Source: Nanobdellota archaeon (GTDB lineage: Archaea > Aenigmatarchaeota > Aenigmatarchaeia > Aenigmatarchaeales > Aenigmatarchaeaceae). From it: a DNA stretch of 48,420 nucleotides. The position numbers and the translations under genes are program-made. How positions within the stretch are numbered: position 1 is the first letter of the stretch; the number at the start of each line of letters is the position of its first letter. This document shows, one piece after another, positions 25,706 to 34,530 of this stretch. Under the pieces are notes generated by a model, which worked only from the letters and a program-made list of their open reading frames with translations, was not told the DNA's origin and made no database searches. The stretch lies in contig JAHIDZ010000006.1 in assembly GCA_018901755.1 (NCBI GenBank), positions 1 through 48,420 of the forward strand, in the 5' to 3' direction.

Positions 25706-26347
25706 TTACCACACCATTATTTTTGCTGATGTTGATTCTAACGATTTCAAAACCACTGGGAATGAATTGACCACAACTGTTTCTTGTGGAGGTTCTAATC
25801 CAATCTCGCATGATCCTATCATAATCTTAAATTCGTTATTAATTGATTTTCGCAACTTGTCATAATCTATATTTTTACAAAGATCTTCAGACACAGCTAA
25901 ATATGTTTGTTCTGATAGCGCGCGAACAGTTACATTATTATCTCCTATTATACCCCTGATTCCTCTAACACCAGAATAAAATACATCAAAATATCTAATC
26001 TGATTTGGAGAAAGCGTTATTGGTATTGTAATCGTACCAGTACCAGAAGTTATAAGATTCTTTCCTTCGAAAACTTTATATTCATCTTTTATCATACCGA
26101 GTGAAACAAAAACAATACTCTCTGTATGGGTTTCTCCTGATATTTCTTCAAATCTAACTTTTCTTAAAGTCATATCTTCGGTTATATCTTGCATTAACTG
26201 ATTCTGAAGAACATCAGCACTTGCCTTTAATTCAATTATATTCATTTCATTCATCTGATTCGTATAATCAGCAGAAACGTAGTATATTGAAAATGATATT
26301 ACTCCCAATGTAACAACTATTGCCATTATGAAATCTATTTGTGTCAT
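25706..26347 (-). CDS. Pilin-like protein (second small subunit)
   Basis: A 213-aa protein with an N-terminal helix 'IDFIMAIVVTLGVISFSIYY' followed by a heptad-like stretch and a beta-rich domain. It overlaps the preceding gene by 4 nt (ATGA). The largest of the five small subunits. No specific family recognised. Confidence 0.6.
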   Translation of the reverse strand: MTQIDFIMAIVVTLGVISFSIYYVSADYTNQMNEMNIIELKASADVLQNQLMQDITEDMTLRKVRFEEISGETHTESIVFVSLGMIKDEYKVFEGKNLITSGTGTITIPITLSPNQIRYFDVFYSGVRGIRGIIGDNNVTVRALSEQTYLAVSEDLCKNIDYDKLRKSINNEFKIMIGSCEIGLEPPQETVVVNSFPVVLKSLESTSAKIMVW

Positions 26348-26709
26348 TCAATCATCGCCTCATTTTCTAAAAATATAAGATATGCTGGAAGATAAGCATC
26401 ACCAGACATTTTCATATCAACTGATCTACTAATCGTCATATCGTAACCTTTTACTTCAATAAAATTATTTTGTAAAGAAACTAATACATTTTGCGGACCA
26501 CTTACTTTCATCTTTGCTTGAAAATCTGGACTCTCGAATGAATGTAAAATAACATTTTTCTGAATTATATCTGCAATATGATTTAATTTAGCAGTATTGT
26601 CTACAGATTCTATATTGTCTTTAAAACTATACAACGAAGATAATATCATTAAAATTGCAATAATGCCAATCGCTATGTAAGTAGCATGAGATACTATTGG
26701 TTGAACCAT
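26344..26709 (-). CDS. Pilin-like protein (first small subunit)
   Basis: A 121-aa protein with an N-terminal hydrophobic helix 'ATYIAIGIIAILMILSSLYS', then a charged helical and beta region. First of the five small subunits, 30 nt downstream of the second GspF-like gene. Confidence 0.6.
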   Translation of the reverse strand: MVQPIVSHATYIAIGIIAILMILSSLYSFKDNIESVDNTAKLNHIADIIQKNVILHSFESPDFQAKMKVSGPQNVLVSLQNNFIEVKGYDMTISRSVDMKMSGDAYLPAYLIFLENEAMIE

Positions 26710-26739
26710 AAAGATACTTTGTTTCCTAGAATAAAAAGA

Positions 26740-27525
26740 TTAAACAAACATAGAAAGAACGATATATCCAACTATCATTAAAATCAAAGAGTGTTTCAAA
26801 CCAGCTATTAGCTTTCCTTCAGACATCTTACCAACCACCAATCCTGAGAAAAATCCCTGTATCAATATCATCTGTTTGAACAAAATACCGTAATTTATCA
26901 TTGTTCCAACAGTTCCGGTTCCCGTGAAACCCATTCCAGGTATTAAGAATTTCTGAAGCGCTATCAATACTCCAAGAAATACGAAGAATATTACATATCC
27001 TGTTAACATCTGTGAGTATGTTGATGATTGACGTTCTTTATGTAAATTATTAATTTCTGTTACACTTCTACCTACTGTATCTAAAACTTGAGCAATATTT
27101 CCACCACCTTTGATTGCTTCTATTATTACAGAAACTGTTCTTTTAATTACATCAGACTTTCCTTTTGCAAAGTTTTCAAGTATTTTATTAAACGGTATGC
27201 CCCAATCAATTTGAACAGCTATCTTATCTAAATATGGATCTAATAATCCATAGTCTGTTTTCTTTGTAGATGTTATTGCTTGTGGTAGTGTCATACCAGA
27301 TCGTATATTTTCAGAAACATCTCTAAGAAAATCAGGAAATCGAAGTTCTATCTCTTTAGCAATTTTATATTTATTATATTCTGTAACTATCGGTCCAATA
27401 ACTGTTAATATTATTGAAAATATCATCAATATATCGTTTTGAATTTTAATCTGGTTTATGATAAAAAGCATTATACCTACAACTACTATAGCCACTGTCA
27501 TGTATTTTTCCATTAATTCTTTCAT
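26740..27525 (-). CDS. Type II/IV secretion platform protein, GspF/TadC-like
   Basis: A 261-aa inner-membrane platform protein. The T2SSF core is clear: 'FPDFLRDVSENIRSGMTLPQA', 'IDWGIPFNKILENFAKG', 'VIIEAIKGGGNIAQVLDTVG', with membrane helices at the N-terminus (~12-50) and C-terminal half (~170-260). In archaeal pili and the archaellum this protein couples the assembly ATPase to filament growth. It directly follows the first GspF-like gene (1-nt gap), forming a TadB/TadC-like pair. Confidence 0.88.
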   Translation of the reverse strand: MKELMEKYMTVAIVVVGIMLFIINQIKIQNDILMIFSIILTVIGPIVTEYNKYKIAKEIELRFPDFLRDVSENIRSGMTLPQAITSTKKTDYGLLDPYLDKIAVQIDWGIPFNKILENFAKGKSDVIKRTVSVIIEAIKGGGNIAQVLDTVGRSVTEINNLHKERQSSTYSQMLTGYVIFFVFLGVLIALQKFLIPGMGFTGTGTVGTMINYGILFKQMILIQGFFSGLVVGKMSEGKLIAGLKHSLILMIVGYIVLSMFV

Positions 27526-27526
27526 A

Positions 27527-28555
27527 TTACATCGCCGGTTGAGTCATCTCCAAATAAGATAAAAATATTACATTCATTACTGGTATCAAAACAAATACCC
27601 CGATTTTAATTACAAGATCTACAGGAAGTCCGAACACAGAACCACCTATTGTATTCAATATAGCAAGTATAGCTATCATTATCAAAGGTGCTGCTATTAG
27701 TAAAGCTGTATAAAAATCAGCATAGATTGAAATCATTTCTGTATATTTCTGACGACTCATTCTATAATTAAACATTGCTTCGTTAGACTTCTCTTTCAAA
27801 TATCTCTTAAGATTTCCACCGCTTTTTATCATGGTCAATATTCCTTCAAGAAAATGTTTAAATTCTTCAGATGGTGAATTTTCTATTGTTTCTTTTATTG
27901 ATGCAGTTATATCAAGACCAAATATGTCTACATTTCTTACGATACGTTCTGATTCATAGCTTATCTGTCCATATTCTTTGAAATGCGATAATATTTTAAA
28001 CATTGAATATGGTGTTGCTCCCGACTCGGCAACAGCTGCCATATGATTTATTGCAAAAGGTAAATTAGTTTCAATATTTGTCTTTCTGCTACTTGAACGA
28101 ATTGTCGGATATGAATATGTATACAAAAACACAAATGCTCCCATTAATGTTGGAAATATCAAAAGTCCTGATACGAAATAAAATAGATTAGCTCTAAGCA
28201 CTAACAATAAAATAAATGTTAATAGAAACGATGAAACATATGCTAGCGATGCAATAAGAAACATCATAGATAAATACGTTCTAAACATCATGTTCAGTCC
28301 TGAAGCATCAAAAGGTGTTTTCAATGATTCAAAATATTTCTTATTCTCATCAACTATACTTCCAAATAGTCTTGTAGAAATAACATTTATTGATGCATTA
28401 TCTTCTTTGATTTCTTTTTTTCTTACTTTCTTTTTTGTTTCAAAAAGCGAATCTATAGAAAAAAATGGTTTTTTCACATTTTTCTTTTTAGCAAATTGAA
28501 AGAACTTATTCTTAGATTTTTTAACATCTTTTCTCTTAACAGCCTTCCTACGCAT
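27527..28555 (-). CDS. Type II/IV secretion platform protein, GspF/TadB-like
   Basis: A 342-aa platform protein with a very basic N-terminal tail (Lys-rich, ~70 residues), membrane helices near 95-150 and 275-335, and the cytoplasmic T2SSF domain between ('INHMAAVAESGATPYSMFKI', 'EGILTMIKSGGNLKRYLKEK'). Two T2SSF genes in tandem is the Tad/archaeal pilus arrangement. Confidence 0.87.
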   Translation of the reverse strand: MRRKAVKRKDVKKSKNKFFQFAKKKNVKKPFFSIDSLFETKKKVRKKEIKEDNASINVISTRLFGSIVDENKKYFESLKTPFDASGLNMMFRTYLSMMFLIASLAYVSSFLLTFILLLVLRANLFYFVSGLLIFPTLMGAFVFLYTYSYPTIRSSSRKTNIETNLPFAINHMAAVAESGATPYSMFKILSHFKEYGQISYESERIVRNVDIFGLDITASIKETIENSPSEEFKHFLEGILTMIKSGGNLKRYLKEKSNEAMFNYRMSRQKYTEMISIYADFYTALLIAAPLIMIAILAILNTIGGSVFGLPVDLVIKIGVFVLIPVMNVIFLSYLEMTQPAM

Positions 28556-28588
28556 AATAGAGATTTAGAATAAGTGGTATTAAAATGT

Positions 28589-29443
28589 TCACATTTTGAT
28601 GAAAGCTTCTTCTTTTGGATATACTATTATACCGCGATCTGTTATGCTATATGGATGTAGTTTCTGAGAGTGCTTCGAGCCTCTTAATTTCCATATTGTC
28701 AACGACCTTGAGAACTGGCTCTCGGCTCTAAGATAATATAGGACAATTATACCATCTGATACAAATTCTTCAACGCCAAAACGAGACAATGAATTTTGCA
28801 ATGGTAATATTTCTGACATCATTATTGATGTGCAGTCTAATTTTCTTAATAATAATGATATATTGAATATCGTTCTTCTAATTTCAGAAGCGTCTCTAAC
28901 ATACAAACCTAAAGCAGATATAGAATCTATAATAACTCTTTTTGCTTTTATTTTCTTAATATTACCTTCTATTAAATCATAAATATCTTCTGCATGAAAA
29001 GGATCATATCTTACAAATTGTATTAGTCCTTCTTTCTCAAATTTTGAAAAATCCATTCCAAGTTTCTTTGCATTTTCTTTAATGTTTTCCACAGGTTCTT
29101 CAAAGCTAACATATACACCAGGTTCGCCTTTCTTTGCACCGTTGTAAAGATACTGTAATCCGAATATTGTTTTTCCCGTACCGGTCGTACCTGTTAATAA
29201 TATAAGAGACCCTGGATTCAAACCACCTTCAATCAATTCATCAATACCAGAAATTCCAATTGGTACTCTTACTGTTCTTTCTGGTTTTACTGATTTACTT
29301 TCTTCAAATAATGATTTATCATGAAAACCAACTTTATCACTTACTGGTTTTTCTATAGTTGGTGCTTTAACAGTTGGTTTTTCTTCAGATGATTTATCTT
29401 CAACTGGCGATCCAGCAGAAACTTCAACCTTATCCTTTGCCAT
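28589..29443 (-). CDS. KaiC/FlaH-family RecA-like ATPase
   Basis: A 284-aa protein with a ~55-residue low-complexity acidic tail followed by one KaiC domain: 'GISGIDELIEGGLNPGSLIL', Walker A GTTGTGKT (85-92), 'VYVSFEEPVENI' and Walker B-like 'KRVIIDSISALGLYV'. FlaH, the KaiC-like regulator of the archaellum motor, is the closest functional analogue; at the head of a pilus operon this is likely its regulator. A TATA box (minus strand, 29464-29473) 26 nt before the ATG makes the operon mRNA leaderless. The GspE/TadA-type assembly ATPase is not in the window. Confidence 0.85.
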   Translation of the reverse strand: MAKDKVEVSAGSPVEDKSSEEKPTVKAPTIEKPVSDKVGFHDKSLFEESKSVKPERTVRVPIGISGIDELIEGGLNPGSLILLTGTTGTGKTIFGLQYLYNGAKKGEPGVYVSFEEPVENIKENAKKLGMDFSKFEKEGLIQFVRYDPFHAEDIYDLIEGNIKKIKAKRVIIDSISALGLYVRDASEIRRTIFNISLLLRKLDCTSIMMSEILPLQNSLSRFGVEEFVSDGIIVLYYLRAESQFSRSLTIWKLRGSKHSQKLHPYSITDRGIIVYPKEEAFIKM

Positions 29444-29495
29444 AATCTAATTACCTATGAAACCGGTATAAATAGTTTTTGCTTTGCCCAGGAAA

Positions 29496-30575
29496 TCATA
29501 TCAATACTTCTTGCGCTTGCTGTTCTAGACAGCTTTTGGGTTGAAGCACAACCCCGTCCACAAAGACATGCTTCATAGACCTATTATACATATTTTTTGT
29601 TGCATTATAGTCAGCATTAACTTGGTAGCCACAGTTTTTGCAGATAAATAATCCCTGATTTTTCCTAATCCCAATTTCTGAACATCTTGAACAAGTTTTG
29701 CTTGTTCCGTGTTCATTCATTCTTATTACAGGAATACCCGACCAGCTTGCTTTGTGTTCAATTAATTGAGTTAATTTTAAATGTGGCATGTTATTTACTA
29801 TTCTATTGAATCGTTTTCCTTTCTTTTTGGCAGATTTTCTAATGTCTTTCAGGTCTCCGATTACTATCACAGAATCAGTTTTGGTAGCTAAGACTGCAAT
29901 TTCATTAGAGATATCCTGGAGAATCTGATTTACTTTATTCTGTTCTTTGTGCCCAACCTGCTTGACTTTCTTCAATAGTTTCTTGTTTCCTAATCTTTTT
30001 CTTAACCAACTATAATGTCTTCTTATTCCTCTAATTTTCGTTCCCATAAATATCGGTCTTCCATTGAACAACACAGTTGCCATAACCTTCTCTCCGATAT
30101 CCACAGTAATAATGTTAGAGCATGATTTCATTTGAACTTCTTTTTTAACAACAACATAAATTTCAAACCATTCTTTATTTCCTTTCGTTTTCTTGATTAT
30201 TTTAGACTCTCCAATTTTATAATCATCTGGAAATTCACAGTGTGGTTCTACCGGAAGCCATATTCCGCCCCATTTAGATTTAACTGGAACTTTAATCCAA
30301 CATTTAGAAAGTTTATTATCTGTTTTTTTAACTTGCATAACCTGATTCGATAATGACATGGCGAACTTATGTTTTATTCTTTTACTTATCCACCTTGCTT
30401 GACATTTGTAAACAGAACGAATCGGGATTTTATCAGCTATCCAGTCTAAATCTCTTTTTTCCAATTCAATAAAATCCTGAAAATTGCTCCATTCTTCATT
30501 AAGAGCATTCAGTTTTGATTTAGTTAGATTAATAACTCTGCATCTGACTGTCTTAGCTACCATCATACTATTCAT
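29496..30575 (-). CDS. tnpB: TnpB (IS605/IS1341-type OrfB), RNA-guided nuclease family
   Basis: A 359-aa TnpB. RuvC motif I is 'VDIGEK' (D159), motif III 'NADYNATKNM' (D322), and a zinc ribbon sits between (C295-x2-C298, C312-x2-C315). Motif II reads 'VIVIGDLKDIR': the usual Glu is Gly240. An alternative acid could be E273 in 'LIEHKASW'. No TnpA partner is present, so this is an IS1341-type solo element. TATA spacing suggests Met4 or Met5 as the true start. It sits between the pilus operon and aIF1A on the strand opposite to aIF1A. A guide RNA would be expected to overlap the 3' end near 29496. Confidence 0.9.
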   Translation of the reverse strand: MNSMMVAKTVRCRVINLTKSKLNALNEEWSNFQDFIELEKRDLDWIADKIPIRSVYKCQARWISKRIKHKFAMSLSNQVMQVKKTDNKLSKCWIKVPVKSKWGGIWLPVEPHCEFPDDYKIGESKIIKKTKGNKEWFEIYVVVKKEVQMKSCSNIITVDIGEKVMATVLFNGRPIFMGTKIRGIRRHYSWLRKRLGNKKLLKKVKQVGHKEQNKVNQILQDISNEIAVLATKTDSVIVIGDLKDIRKSAKKKGKRFNRIVNNMPHLKLTQLIEHKASWSGIPVIRMNEHGTSKTCSRCSEIGIRKNQGLFICKNCGYQVNADYNATKNMYNRSMKHVFVDGVVLQPKSCLEQQAQEVLI

Positions 30576-30668
30576 ATTATCTTAACTTATATTTAAAATC
30601 TCGTATTTTAAACGTCATTTTTTAACAAAGCTAATAGTTTTATATAATTAGGCTAATCAGTATTTTCT

Positions 30669-30977
30669 ATGCTTAATGCAGATCAAGAACAACAAGAAAT
30701 CGCAAGAATAAAGATGCCTCGCGGAAACGAGCAATTCGGAATAGTAACAGCTATGTTAGGTGCTGGAAAACTGCATGTAGACTGCGAAGATGGTAAAAAA
30801 AGACTTGGAAGAATAATTGGAAAAATAAAGAAAAGAGTATGGATACGTGCTGGTGATCTTGTTATACTCACACCTTGGGTTGTTCAATCTGATGAAAAAT
30901 GTGATATTAAGTGGAAATATACAAATACGCAAGCCAATTATCTGAAACGAACTGGAAAGATTAAATTCGAGCAATAA
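30669..30977 (+). CDS. eif1A: Translation initiation factor aIF1A
   Basis: A 102-aa archaeal IF1A with the S1-like OB fold: 'RGNEQFGIVTAMLGAGKLHV', 'GRIIGKIKKRVWIRAGDLVI'. It binds the A site of the small ribosomal subunit during initiation. TATA tttatata (30639-30646) about 26 nt before the ATG implies a leaderless mRNA. It is followed by RIO1 at 24 nt, the conserved archaeal order. Confidence 0.96.
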   Translation: MLNADQEQQEIARIKMPRGNEQFGIVTAMLGAGKLHVDCEDGKKRLGRIIGKIKKRVWIRAGDLVILTPWVVQSDEKCDIKWKYTNTQANYLKRTGKIKFEQ

Positions 30978-31001
30978 ATATCAATTTAACATATACTTCT
31001 T

Positions 31002-31709
31002 ATGGATAAAACTATAGACAGATCTGAACTTAGAAAAACCTGGGGTGGAATTTTTGACGATACTACGATATTCGCAATCTATCGTTTGATGACTAGGAAA
31101 AAAATTAAGAAACTGGTATCTTCTATAAAAGAGGGTAAAGAAAGTTTGGTTCTTGCTGCCGATGATAAAATTGCAATAAAAGTATATGCGACAAAATCTA
31201 GCAACTTCAAAAGAATGCAACAATATCTTATCGGCGACCCACGATTCGCTAAAATAAAATCTAATAAAAGATCTATCATATTTGCCTGGTGCCAAAAAGA
31301 ATATAATAATTTACTTAAAGCGCGCGCTCATAAAGTATCATGTCCTAAACCGATTGCTTTCCAATCAAACGTTTTAGTAATGGAATTTCTAGGTAAAAAC
31401 TACGAAGCCTATCCAAGATTAAAAGATGCTGATATCAAAAATCCGAAAAAAGCATTTGACCAAGTCTATGAAAACCTAAGAAAGTTATACAATGCTGGAT
31501 TGGTTCATGCCGATCTTTCAGAATACAATATTCTTTTAGGTGACAAAATTTATTTCATTGATTTTTCACAAAGTGTTATTTTGGCGCATCCAGATGCAGA
31601 TAAGTTTTTAGAAAGAGATATTCATAATGTCTGTAAATTCTTTTCAAAATACTTAACAGTAGATCCTGTTAAAATATTAGAAAAAATCAAAAACGACCTA
31701 TCAATCTAG
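31002..31709 (+). CDS. rio1: RIO1-type atypical serine kinase/ATPase
   Basis: A 235-aa RIO1 kinase. Catalytic elements: Lys60 in 'IAIKVY', HRD-equivalent 'VHADLSEYNILL' (D171, N176) and metal-binding 'FIDFSQSV' (D187). RIO kinases act in late small-subunit maturation. Adjacent to aIF1A and upstream of Dim2, with which it works in eukaryotic and archaeal 16S/18S end processing. Confidence 0.95.
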   Translation: MDKTIDRSELRKTWGGIFDDTTIFAIYRLMTRKKIKKLVSSIKEGKESLVLAADDKIAIKVYATKSSNFKRMQQYLIGDPRFAKIKSNKRSIIFAWCQKEYNNLLKARAHKVSCPKPIAFQSNVLVMEFLGKNYEAYPRLKDADIKNPKKAFDQVYENLRKLYNAGLVHADLSEYNILLGDKIYFIDFSQSVILAHPDADKFLERDIHNVCKFFSKYLTVDPVKILEKIKNDLSI

Positions 31710-31728
31710 TTTAACAAATTTTCATATC

Positions 31729-31893
31729 TTAAAATTTCTTTTTCTTTGCGAAACATTCTCTGCAGAAAATCGGTCTGTCACCTGAAGGTTTGAAAGGAAC
31801 TTCACATTCCTGTTTACATTCAGAACAAACTACCTTATGCATTTCTCTAGGTTTACCGAAGCTTCCGCTTCCTCCTCTTCTTTCGAATGGCAT
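31729..31893 (-). CDS. CxxC-x17-CxxC zinc-binding protein, copy 1
   Basis: A 54-aa protein: Gly/Arg-rich N-terminus 'MPFERRGGSGSFGKPREMHK', then 'VCSECKQECEVPFKPSGDR' and 'FCRECF'. This is the CxxC-x17-CxxC family common in uncultivated archaea and bacteria. It is 19 nt beyond the RIO1 stop, convergent with it, and nearly identical to the gene at 32064, with a duplicated promoter. Confidence 0.88.
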   Translation of the reverse strand: MPFERRGGSGSFGKPREMHKVVCSECKQECEVPFKPSGDRPIFCRECFAKKKKF

Positions 31894-31945
31894 TTATTCA
31901 CCCTACTTTTTACTTAGTTATACTAAAGAACTGGTCTTTTTGTAC

Positions 31946-31979
31946 ACTAAATTTTAGTAGATTTTCCAACTATTTAAAT
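31946..31979 (-). promoter_or_regulatory. Promoter and palindrome of zinc-binding gene copy 1
   Basis: TATA-like ATTTAAATA (31971-31979, minus strand) puts the start site near 31949, inside the perfect 13-nt palindrome ACTAAATTTTAGT (31946-31958). The upstream regions of the two copies are alignable over ~90 nt. Confidence 0.5.
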
Positions 31980-32063
31980 GTTATAGGATACCTTACGGTA
32001 GTTTGTGAAAATATAAGAAAACGAAACAATTTTGACTGTATTTACCCTAAACCCTAGAAATTC

Positions 32064-32222
32064 TTAAAATTTCTTGTGTTTCTGGAAGCAATCTCTACAA
32101 AAGACTGGTCTGTCACCTGAAGGTTTGAAAGGAACTTCACATTCCTGTTTACATTCAGAACAAACTACCTTATGCATTTCTCTTGGAGCGCTATTAAAGC
32201 CTCCTCTTCTTTCGAATGGCAT
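32064..32222 (-). CDS. CxxC-x17-CxxC zinc-binding protein, copy 2
   Basis: A 52-aa paralogue of the gene at 31729: 'MPFERRGGFNSAPREMHK', the same central 'VVCSECKQECEVPFKPSGDR', then 'FCRDCFQKHKKF'. DNA identity is very high in the middle and lower at the ends, as after a fairly recent tandem duplication. Confidence 0.88.
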   Translation of the reverse strand: MPFERRGGFNSAPREMHKVVCSECKQECEVPFKPSGDRPVFCRDCFQKHKKF

Positions 32223-32275
32223 TTATTCACCTTATTTTGTTTATTTAGTTATACTCAAGAACGAGTCTCTCCGTA

Positions 32276-32310
32276 CACTACACTTTAGTGGGTTTTGAAG
32301 GTATTTAAAC
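32276..32310 (-). promoter_or_regulatory. Promoter and stem-forming element of zinc-binding gene copy 2
   Basis: TATA-like GTTTAAATAC (32301-32310) with a start site near 32280 inside CACTA-cactt-TAGTG (32276-32290), an inverted repeat in the same place as the palindrome of copy 1 but with different loop bases. Confidence 0.45.
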
Positions 32311-32375
32311 ACACTATATCATTGATTAATACTCGTCTGGAAAAGTTTAAAAGAACTGGATAAAAGATACTTAAT

Positions 32376-32960
32376 ATGATTAAAGTTATCATATTTGATT
32401 TTGGTGGAATTATAACATATCATGGAAGGATTAAAACCTTTTGCAATAAACACTACAAATCTCTAAATTTAACTGAAGAAGAAATGAATAGTATTGTACA
32501 CAAATATTGGCTCCCTGCTAAAATAAATAAAATTAAATCAGAAGAATTTTGGGACAATTTGTCTAGAGAATTCAAATGTAATCGTGAAGAATTAAGAACA
32601 AATCTAATGGCACATTTTAAAATTAACCATGATATACTAAATTTAATCAAAAAATTGAAGAAAAAATATAAAATTGTAATGCTATCTAATCAAATTGAAG
32701 ATTGGTTAGAAGAGGTTATAGATAAGAATAAATTAAAAGATATTTTCGATATTATTATTACATCGTATGATACAAAACTTGCAAAACCAGACATTGAAAT
32801 ATTCAAAGAAACCATTAGAATAATTAATACAAATCCAGAAGAATGTGTCTTTGTTGATGATCAAGAAGCAAATATAAAAAGTGCTGAAACCCTTGGTATA
32901 AAAGGAATCTTGTTCATTAATCAATCAGACCTTGAAAAGAAACTAGAGGAAATATTATGA
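32376..32960 (+). CDS. HAD-superfamily hydrolase
   Basis: A 194-aa HAD phosphatase-like protein. Motif I 'IIFDFGGIITYHG' has Gly in place of the second Asp, as in haloacid-dehalogenase/epoxide-hydrolase-like members; motif II 'IVMLSNQIEDW' (Ser-Asn); motif III Lys in 'TKLAKPDIEIF'; motif IV 'CVFVDDQEANI'. Substrate unknown. The stop overlaps the Dim2 start by 4 nt (ATGA), so it is co-translated with it. TATA (aagtttaaaa, 32343-32352) is 26 nt before the ATG. Confidence 0.85.
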   Translation: MIKVIIFDFGGIITYHGRIKTFCNKHYKSLNLTEEEMNSIVHKYWLPAKINKIKSEEFWDNLSREFKCNREELRTNLMAHFKINHDILNLIKKLKKKYKIVMLSNQIEDWLEEVIDKNKLKDIFDIIITSYDTKLAKPDIEIFKETIRIINTNPEECVFVDDQEANIKSAETLGIKGILFINQSDLEKKLEEIL

Positions 32961-33433
32961 TAGAATCGATTCTAATTCCTAAAGATAGATTAGGAGTAAT
33001 AAAACATAAGAAGACTCGGGAAGAAGTTGAAAAAAAATTAGATGTAAAACTAAAATTTGAAGAAAACGCCATTATAATTGATGGTGAAGGAATACCACTA
33101 TTTGTAGCGATTAACATTGTAAAAGCAATAGGACGCGGATTTTCACCTCCAAAAGCATTTAGATTGTTCGACGAGGACCAATCGCTTGAAATTATCGAAT
33201 TAGATTATAGCGAAAATAAAAGTAATCGAATAAAATCAAGAATAATAGGTAGTGAAGGTAAAACGCGAGAAGAAATTGAAAAATATACTAAAGCATCGAT
33301 ATCTATTTATGGGAAAACAATATCAATAATAGGTACGCGCGAAGAAATAAATAATGCGAAAGAAGCAATAAAAATGTTTATGCTTGGATCTGAACATATA
33401 ACAGTATATGATTTTTTGAGGAGACTTAAATGA
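32957..33433 (+). CDS. KH-domain ribosome biogenesis protein, Dim2/Pno1 (aDim2p)
   Basis: A 158-aa protein with two KH-like domains. The second carries the G-x-x-G loop in 'SRIIGSEGKTREEIEKYTKA', and the sequence 'AIGRGFSPPKAFRLFDED' is characteristic of archaeal Dim2. It binds the 3' end of pre-16S rRNA and works with RIO1 and Nob1. In many archaea this gene is followed directly by top6B; here 3.7 kb of mobile DNA intervenes. It converges with the reverse transcriptase gene with one nt between stops. Confidence 0.92.
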   Translation: MIESILIPKDRLGVIKHKKTREEVEKKLDVKLKFEENAIIIDGEGIPLFVAINIVKAIGRGFSPPKAFRLFDEDQSLEIIELDYSENKSNRIKSRIIGSEGKTREEIEKYTKASISIYGKTISIIGTREEINNAKEAIKMFMLGSEHITVYDFLRRLK

Positions 33434-33434
33434 G

Positions 33435-34484
33435 TCAAGCGAGTTTGTTCGTTAATTCCTTTCTTAATTTGTAAGTATTCGCCCATTTAGCATAAGCAAA
33501 CCACCCATCTACGGATTCCATTATTTTTTCTCTAGAGATTTCATTATTTCTATATATTACGTCAAAATTTGATAATTTGTTTTTAAATGTTCTGATATTC
33601 TTTTTGACCGGTAACCTATAATAATAAAACATTCTATAGCCAAGCAATCCTATCCCTCTATGAAGTGGATAAACCTGCGATTTTTCTTCGTGAAGTTCTA
33701 TTTTTAATTTAGATTTAAGAAAATCATTAATACTTTCTCTATGATGTAATAACATCTCTTTATTTTTATCTAGAATAACAAAATCGTCTACGTATCTCAG
33801 ATAACATTTTGCTCTTAATTTATATTTAACAAAATAATCCAATTCATTGAGATAAACATTCGCAAAGAATTGACTTGTTAGATTTCCTATTGGCATTCCT
33901 TTATCTGAATAGTTTGAATTTTCATCTAAAATTATTTGTATCAGAAATAAAACCTTTTCATCTTTAATCTTCTTTCTTAATATGTTTATCAGAACATCAT
34001 GATTAACTGTATCAAAATAGTGTTTTATATCTGCTTTCAGAACATATCCAGTTATCATATTATTGTCTTTGGCATTTTTAACCAATCGTCCGTTGTTAGA
34101 GACCTTTCTTTGAAAGTAATGAAATCTATTTATCGCCGCCAAACTTCCCTTTCCTTTTCTATTTGCGTACGAATCATAGATAAATAATTCTTCAAATAAC
34201 GGTTCAGTTATATTGCAGATAGCATGATGAACGACTCTATCGCGAAATGCAGAAGCGTGAATTACTCGTGTCTTTGGATCTCTTATTATAAATCTCTTTA
34301 ATGATTTCGGTTTGTATGTCTTTTTTTCAAGTTCATATTTAAGTTGTAGCAATTCATTGTTTAAGTTTTCCTCAAATTTTATGACGTACCATTTTTTGGA
34401 TTTGCCCTTTCTGGCTTTTCTATAAGCTGACTTAATATTATCCATCGCGCATATCTTTTCATATAAATTATCATAGGTTTTCAT
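33435..34484 (-). CDS. Diversity-generating retroelement reverse transcriptase
   Basis: A 349-aa reverse transcriptase. Domain order: 'IIRDPKTRVIHASAFRDRVV' (RT motif 1-2), 'ADIKHYFDTVNH' (first Asp at 152), 'GMPIGNLTSQFFANVYLNEL' (197-216) and 'LRYVDDFVIL' (YVDD 231-234). The I-G-x-x-x-S-Q form (199-205) in place of the Q-G-x-x-x-S-P of other reverse transcriptases is the hallmark of DGR enzymes, which copy a template RNA with adenine-directed errors. It is the last gene on the minus strand after target gene and template repeat, the standard DGR order. No Avd accessory protein is recognisable nearby. Confidence 0.95.
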   Translation of the reverse strand: MKTYDNLYEKICAMDNIKSAYRKARKGKSKKWYVIKFEENLNNELLQLKYELEKKTYKPKSLKRFIIRDPKTRVIHASAFRDRVVHHAICNITEPLFEELFIYDSYANRKGKGSLAAINRFHYFQRKVSNNGRLVKNAKDNNMITGYVLKADIKHYFDTVNHDVLINILRKKIKDEKVLFLIQIILDENSNYSDKGMPIGNLTSQFFANVYLNELDYFVKYKLRAKCYLRYVDDFVILDKNKEMLLHHRESINDFLKSKLKIELHEEKSQVYPLHRGIGLLGYRMFYYYRLPVKKNIRTFKNKLSNFDVIYRNNEISREKIMESVDGWFAYAKWANTYKLRKELTNKLA

Positions 34485-34530
34485 AAATATCTTCTGTTGG
34501 CGATCTAAGTTACTGGCGACGCCATTGTCA

